Positions 60,486-64,000 of a stretch of DNA of 64,000 nt are shown here, in pieces. The stretch lies in assembly GCF_900142605.1 (NCBI RefSeq), contig NZ_FRBL01000004.1, positions 62,001-126,000 on the forward strand, written 5' to 3'. The notes beneath the pieces were generated by a model. The model had not been told where the DNA came from, did not search any database, and saw only the letters and a program-made list of their open reading frames with translations. The first letter of the stretch is position 1; each line of letters starts with the position of its first letter. The DNA comes from Chitinophaga jiangningensis. Lineage in GTDB: Bacteria > Bacteroidota > Bacteroidia > Chitinophagales > Chitinophagaceae. The position numbers were made by a program, and so were the translations under genes.

Positions 60486-62372
60486 ATGAATTCCCTCCTC
60501 CTATTGCTTGGGTTATCCCTCCAGGGGACAGCTCCGGATACCACCTGGCTACCCACACTCCGGCACGATACCCTCCTGGCCCGTGCAACGCCTACGGATA
60601 AAGAAATAATCGTGGCCACCAACTGGCAAAACAAGCGCATCATCTCCGCAGTGAAGCACTACGCTTATTACATGGAAACCAGCCCGCAAAAAAGCGCCAC
60701 GCCTAACCCCATCATCTGGACGGAACAACCCGCCACCAGCACCCGGCCCAAAACCGCCCTGATCGACCTTAAAACCGGCCGCACCATCCCCATGGGCGAT
60801 ACCCGCTCCCTGCTCATCCGCACCTATGGCGATACGGTATTGATGCTAACGCAAACAGATAAACGGGTATTGGAATTTACGCAGTTGAGCACCGGCGACA
60901 AATATCAGATTGCCGATGATAAGGTCGTTACCGGTGCCATGTCCAACGGACTTTCCCCGAACGGACAACTGATCGTGTACTACGACAATGCCGCCTACCA
61001 CTGCTATCACATCTCCCTAAAACAAACCAAACCTATTTCACCCGATATTAAAACAGACCTCCACTACCTGTACCGCAACGACTTATTCGCCTCCCCGCGG
61101 GGCATTGCCGGCTGGAACAAAGCAGGCACTAAAGTATACATCTATGATGCCTTCGACCTCTGGGAAGTAGACCCACTAGGCACTACTCCCGCTCAAAACC
61201 TGACCAGAGGCTTCGGCGCCAGACACCACATCCTGCTCACCGTCCAGGAATTCAATAACCAGCCTAAAAACAAACCGATTGAATTCCCGTTGATACTGAA
61301 CGCATTCAACATCGACACCAAGGAAAACGGCTGGTATAAACTCACCAGAGGCAAAGCACCTGAACTACTCACCATGGGCAATTACCAGTACGACATCATG
61401 AACAACCCCTACGTGCCCGACCAGAGCAACTTCCCGCCCATTAAAAGAAACGATTCCATTATCGTAAGGCGGCAAAGCGCCACCGAAGCCCCTAACCTGT
61501 TTTATACAAAAGATTTCAAACACTTTACCCAGCTCACGTTTAATCAGCCGGATCATAAATACACCGCGCAACTCACGACGTACAACACCCTGGATAGCCA
61601 GCAACGACAGGCCATCCTTTACAAACCCGCCAACTTCGACTCCACCAAAAAATACCCGGTAATCGTGCACCTCTACGAACGTAAGTCCGATGCACTTAAC
61701 AGCTACCTCAAAACCGAACCCCTCACCAGCGGCTGCAACATCAACATCCCTACCTATACGCAAAACGGCTACCTCGTATTTACGCCAGATATCTATTACA
61801 CCCCCGGTGATCCCATGCAAAGCGCGTACGACGCCGTGCTGGGTGCAGCGGAATACCTGGAAAAACTCCATTTCGTAGATCCGAAAAGGATAGGGCTACA
61901 GGGCTGCTCCTGGGGCGCCATACAAATTAACTACCTGGTTACCCATAGCAATAAGTTTGCGGCAGCCGTTTCTGCCAGCGGTATTGCCGACTGGATGACG
62001 GCCTACAACTCCCTGGTCAATAACGGTCGCCCTAATGCAGAGAACTTCGAAAACGGCCAATTCCGTATGAAAGCCACCCCCTGGGATATACCGGAACAAT
62101 ACCTGAAAAACTCTCCCATTTACGCGGCAGATAAAATGAACACCCCACTGTTATTAATGCATACCACCAATGATGGTGCCTGCCCTTTCTCTAACATCCT
62201 CTCCTTTTTCCTGGCCCTCCGCCGACTCCATAAACCCGCATGGCTGCTGCAATACAGCGATGGCAACCACGGCGTAACCGGCGCTTCTGCAATGGATTTC
62301 AGTGAACGAATGCAGGCGTTTTTTGACCACTACCTCAAAAATGCAACTGCAACTGGCTGGCTTTCGGATTAA
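60486..62372 (+). CDS. S9-family exported peptidase B (shorter paralogue)
   Basis: Serine peptidase of 628 residues, clearly paralogous to peptidase A: shared APNLF.TKDFKH.TQLTF, ILYKP.N.DSTKKYP and TNGY-type segments. The triad is Ser475 (GCSWGA), Asp563 (HTTNDG) and His595 (DGNHGVTG), with spacings almost identical to peptidase A. It is about 280 residues shorter, all missing from the propeller-like N-terminal half. The N-terminus is a short hydrophobic stretch (MNSLLLLLGLSLQG) without basic residues, so export is less certain. I start at 60486 and not at 60441, which would overlap peptide 4. GC-rich codon use contrasts with peptidase A. Confidence 0.85.
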   Translation: MNSLLLLLGLSLQGTAPDTTWLPTLRHDTLLARATPTDKEIIVATNWQNKRIISAVKHYAYYMETSPQKSATPNPIIWTEQPATSTRPKTALIDLKTGRTIPMGDTRSLLIRTYGDTVLMLTQTDKRVLEFTQLSTGDKYQIADDKVVTGAMSNGLSPNGQLIVYYDNAAYHCYHISLKQTKPISPDIKTDLHYLYRNDLFASPRGIAGWNKAGTKVYIYDAFDLWEVDPLGTTPAQNLTRGFGARHHILLTVQEFNNQPKNKPIEFPLILNAFNIDTKENGWYKLTRGKAPELLTMGNYQYDIMNNPYVPDQSNFPPIKRNDSIIVRRQSATEAPNLFYTKDFKHFTQLTFNQPDHKYTAQLTTYNTLDSQQRQAILYKPANFDSTKKYPVIVHLYERKSDALNSYLKTEPLTSGCNINIPTYTQNGYLVFTPDIYYTPGDPMQSAYDAVLGAAEYLEKLHFVDPKRIGLQGCSWGAIQINYLVTHSNKFAAAVSASGIADWMTAYNSLVNNGRPNAENFENGQFRMKATPWDIPEQYLKNSPIYAADKMNTPLLLMHTTNDGACPFSNILSFFLALRRLHKPAWLLQYSDGNHGVTGASAMDFSERMQAFFDHYLKNATATGWLSD

Positions 62373-62574
62373 CAACTGAATAACTTTTGCCTTACAAATT
62401 ATATCAAACGGTTTCCCGACATTTGATCCATCCAAAACAAAAATCCTTGTTGCGGATACATTTACTCAATTGCTTCTTTGCAACCAGGTGAATGTTTTAG
62501 ATAGATACTGCCAATCCCTCATTGACAGCAAAACCAAAACCTATTTTAAAACCAAACTTGTAACCCCCAATCAA

Positions 62575-63180
62575 ATGAAACAATTTGATGAGCTAAGGCT
62601 CAAGGAAGGAGTCACCATTGGACTCACTTTATTGTTTAGCATCGCCGGCACCGCTTACACCTTTCAGATTTTTCCATTCTGGATTGCATGCTCCTTTTCC
62701 GTAGGAATCGGACTACTGGCAACGTCCATTATCGGCCTCACCTTTTCCCGGTACTCGGCGGAAAAGCAAAAAGCCTACGAGAAAATGGCCGATGACACCA
62801 TCGCCGCATTCAAAAATACATTTGAATCCGAACTGGACGACGGCCCGCCGGAAGTAGGCGTGTTCTATGTAGACAAAGACCTCAACTTCTGCTACATGAA
62901 CCGCGAAATGCGCCGCATATGTGGCTATAAGTACAGAGAAATTGAAGGCAGGAAATGGACATTCATGTGCTCACGCGCACTCTCCACCTGGCTCAATAAC
63001 ATAGTTACCAAATGGATGGATGATATCATGCCCATCGCCCGACCGTATATCACCATCAGGACCAAGACTGGTGCGTACGTAAAGCTGTTGGCCTTCATCT
63101 CCCTGATGGAACAACCGGACAATAACACAAAGTTTCAAGTAATTGTAAACATTGTGCCAATGGACGATGATGACGAATAG
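62575..63180 (+). CDS. Membrane-bound PAS-domain protein
   Basis: Protein of 201 residues with two transmembrane helices (about 13-30 and 33-57), a short coiled linker (SRYSAEKQKAYEKMADD), and one PAS domain (about 85-195: VGVFYVDKDLNFCYMNREMRRICGY... in two parts). No output domain is attached, so it may sense a ligand and signal through a partner. An upstream in-frame ATG at 62470 would add 35 residues with no signal or domain character, so I chose 62575. An intrinsic terminator follows. Confidence 0.75.
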   Translation: MKQFDELRLKEGVTIGLTLLFSIAGTAYTFQIFPFWIACSFSVGIGLLATSIIGLTFSRYSAEKQKAYEKMADDTIAAFKNTFESELDDGPPEVGVFYVDKDLNFCYMNREMRRICGYKYREIEGRKWTFMCSRALSTWLNNIVTKWMDDIMPIARPYITIRTKTGAYVKLLAFISLMEQPDNNTKFQVIVNIVPMDDDDE

Positions 63181-63200
63181 TCACTTATTTCTTTTCATGT

Positions 63201-63223
63201 GCCCTGCGTAAGCAGGGCTTTTT
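63201..63223 (+). terminator. Rho-independent terminator after the PAS gene
   Basis: GCCCTGC (63201-63207) pairs with GCAGGGC (63212-63218), loop GTAA, followed by TTTTT. Confidence 0.85.
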
Positions 63224-63253
63224 ATCCTATAGCCCCCCAAAACACTACATGCC

Positions 63254-63994
63254 ATGAAGGACATGACATTACATTTTCTTCCCAGTCTGAATGACTTCAA
63301 CCTGCTTTTCGAACAAATAAGACAAACACACCTGCAACACCTGGAACGCTGCAATAAATGGCACAAGGAAATTCTGCAGGAATGCAAAACCCTTATGGCC
63401 CAAATGCAGGCAGGTATCGACGCTACACCGGAAAGCAGCAAATACTATCAGGCTATGCTTGAAAACCTATCACACACCATGGAATTTTACGACGCTATCA
63501 ACGGCTTCAGAGAAGCCTTCCACATGTTCGTGGAAGAAACCAACGAACAACTCGCCTGCTTCAGCACGCACTGGAACGGACACCTGGAACGCCTCGCCAT
63601 CGCATACGTGGCCAACTACCTTAAAAAGGTATACGAAGTGCATACCTCCTACTATAAATTTAAACGCACCTGGGGCACCGGTACCAACGCCTTCGTAGAA
63701 GCAGACATGATCGCCATCAATAGCACCCACCTGTTCATCGCCGAAGCCAAAAAAGAACTGAAAGCCGAAAACTTCTATAAAACACTCTATAACAGAGACC
63801 GTATCAGAGAAAGAATGCCGGAATACGCACACCTCCACTTCCAGCCACTGTTCATCTGCGAAACCGTAGATCCAAACGTAGCCCGCAAAGCAAACGACAG
63901 CGGCCTGTGGATACTCCGCTACCGCGGATTTGATGCAAATAACCCGGTCAACACCTTTGAATGGCTCGGCACGCAAGGCCCCGCTAAATTGTAA
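63254..63994 (+). CDS. PD-(D/E)XK-nuclease-like protein with helical N-terminus
   Basis: Protein of 246 residues. Residues 1-100 are helical and charged, probably coiled coil. Residues about 108-235 look like a PD-(D/E)XK fold: Glu112 in a helix (LERLAIAYVANYL), then E149-A-D151 (strand) and E164-A-K166 (FIAEAKKEL), spaced as in the family. Similar domains occur in DUF3782-like proteins of unknown function. It might be a DNA endonuclease or a regulatory or transposase-derived protein. It starts about 30 bp after the PAS gene's terminator. The stop codon lies inside the window, so the gene is complete. Confidence 0.6.
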   Translation: MKDMTLHFLPSLNDFNLLFEQIRQTHLQHLERCNKWHKEILQECKTLMAQMQAGIDATPESSKYYQAMLENLSHTMEFYDAINGFREAFHMFVEETNEQLACFSTHWNGHLERLAIAYVANYLKKVYEVHTSYYKFKRTWGTGTNAFVEADMIAINSTHLFIAEAKKELKAENFYKTLYNRDRIRERMPEYAHLHFQPLFICETVDPNVARKANDSGLWILRYRGFDANNPVNTFEWLGTQGPAKL

Positions 63995-64000
63995 GCCAGC

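Noticed and set aside
40111..62372. Integrative mobile element carrying the AT-rich region
   Set aside because: No integrase, transposase, relaxase, tRNA attachment site or terminal repeat was found. Homologous exchange fits the internal GC steps better.

Overview
The window reads as chromosome of a Bacteroidota bacterium, most likely Chitinophagaceae and probably close to Chitinophaga. The reasons are three SusC/SusD pairs, many Cys-lipidated surface proteins, DUF5007/DUF5008/DUF4983-type lipoproteins, fasciclin-domain lipoproteins, LytTR and GlxA-type regulators, and several TAnnTTTG-type -7 promoter boxes. No rRNA, tRNA, CRISPR array, integrase or transposase was recognised.

Layout. (1) 1-2.85 kb: the 3' end of rsgA, a secreted alpha/beta-hydrolase and a convergent acyltransferase. 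(2) 2.98-23.24 kb: one 12-gene minus-strand operon with all gaps of 50 bp or less. It holds two consecutive modules of SusC, SusD, fasciclin lipoprotein and large surface lipoprotein, followed by three paralogous alkaline-phosphatase-fold/LamG lipoproteins interleaved with an M60-type mucin-protease-like metallopeptidase. It contains no glycoside hydrolase, so a glycoprotein-targeting uptake system is my inference. (3) 24.07-40.1 kb: pepE, a DbpA-like RNA helicase, a LytTR regulator, a TonB receptor / beta-helix / diheme cytochrome set, GAPDH preceded by a GlxA-type regulator, a beta-lactamase-family hydrolase, a RibD-C-domain reductase, a second GlxA-type regulator and a DUF1772 membrane protein. 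Long tandem palindromes acting as terminators separate many of these genes.

(4) 40.1-42.8 kb: almost gene-free. It holds a GC-rich structured block (candidate ncRNA), a 93-bp tandem repeat array with internal hairpins, hairpins sharing an AGAA-type loop, and one small hypothetical gene. (5) 42.8-50.0 kb: an AT-rich SusC/SusD/GH2 locus on the minus strand. (6) 50.3-62.4 kb: the most interesting region. Four small exported, Cys- and Thr/Ser-containing peptides (one family) each sit directly in front of a larger gene: a class III-type lanthionine-synthetase-like protein (LanKC), an S9 peptidase, an outer-membrane beta-barrel receptor, and a second, shorter S9 peptidase. In the LanKC-like protein the kinase motifs are intact, but the K-x-H and Lys residues expected in the lyase domain are replaced and the cyclase zinc ligands are absent. 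I infer a peptide modification, export and processing system that is not a standard lanthipeptide pathway. Base composition jumps from about 28% to about 63% GC inside the receptor gene near 59.55 kb, which suggests a recombination junction. (7) 62.6-64.0 kb: a membrane PAS protein and a PD-(D/E)XK-nuclease-like protein.
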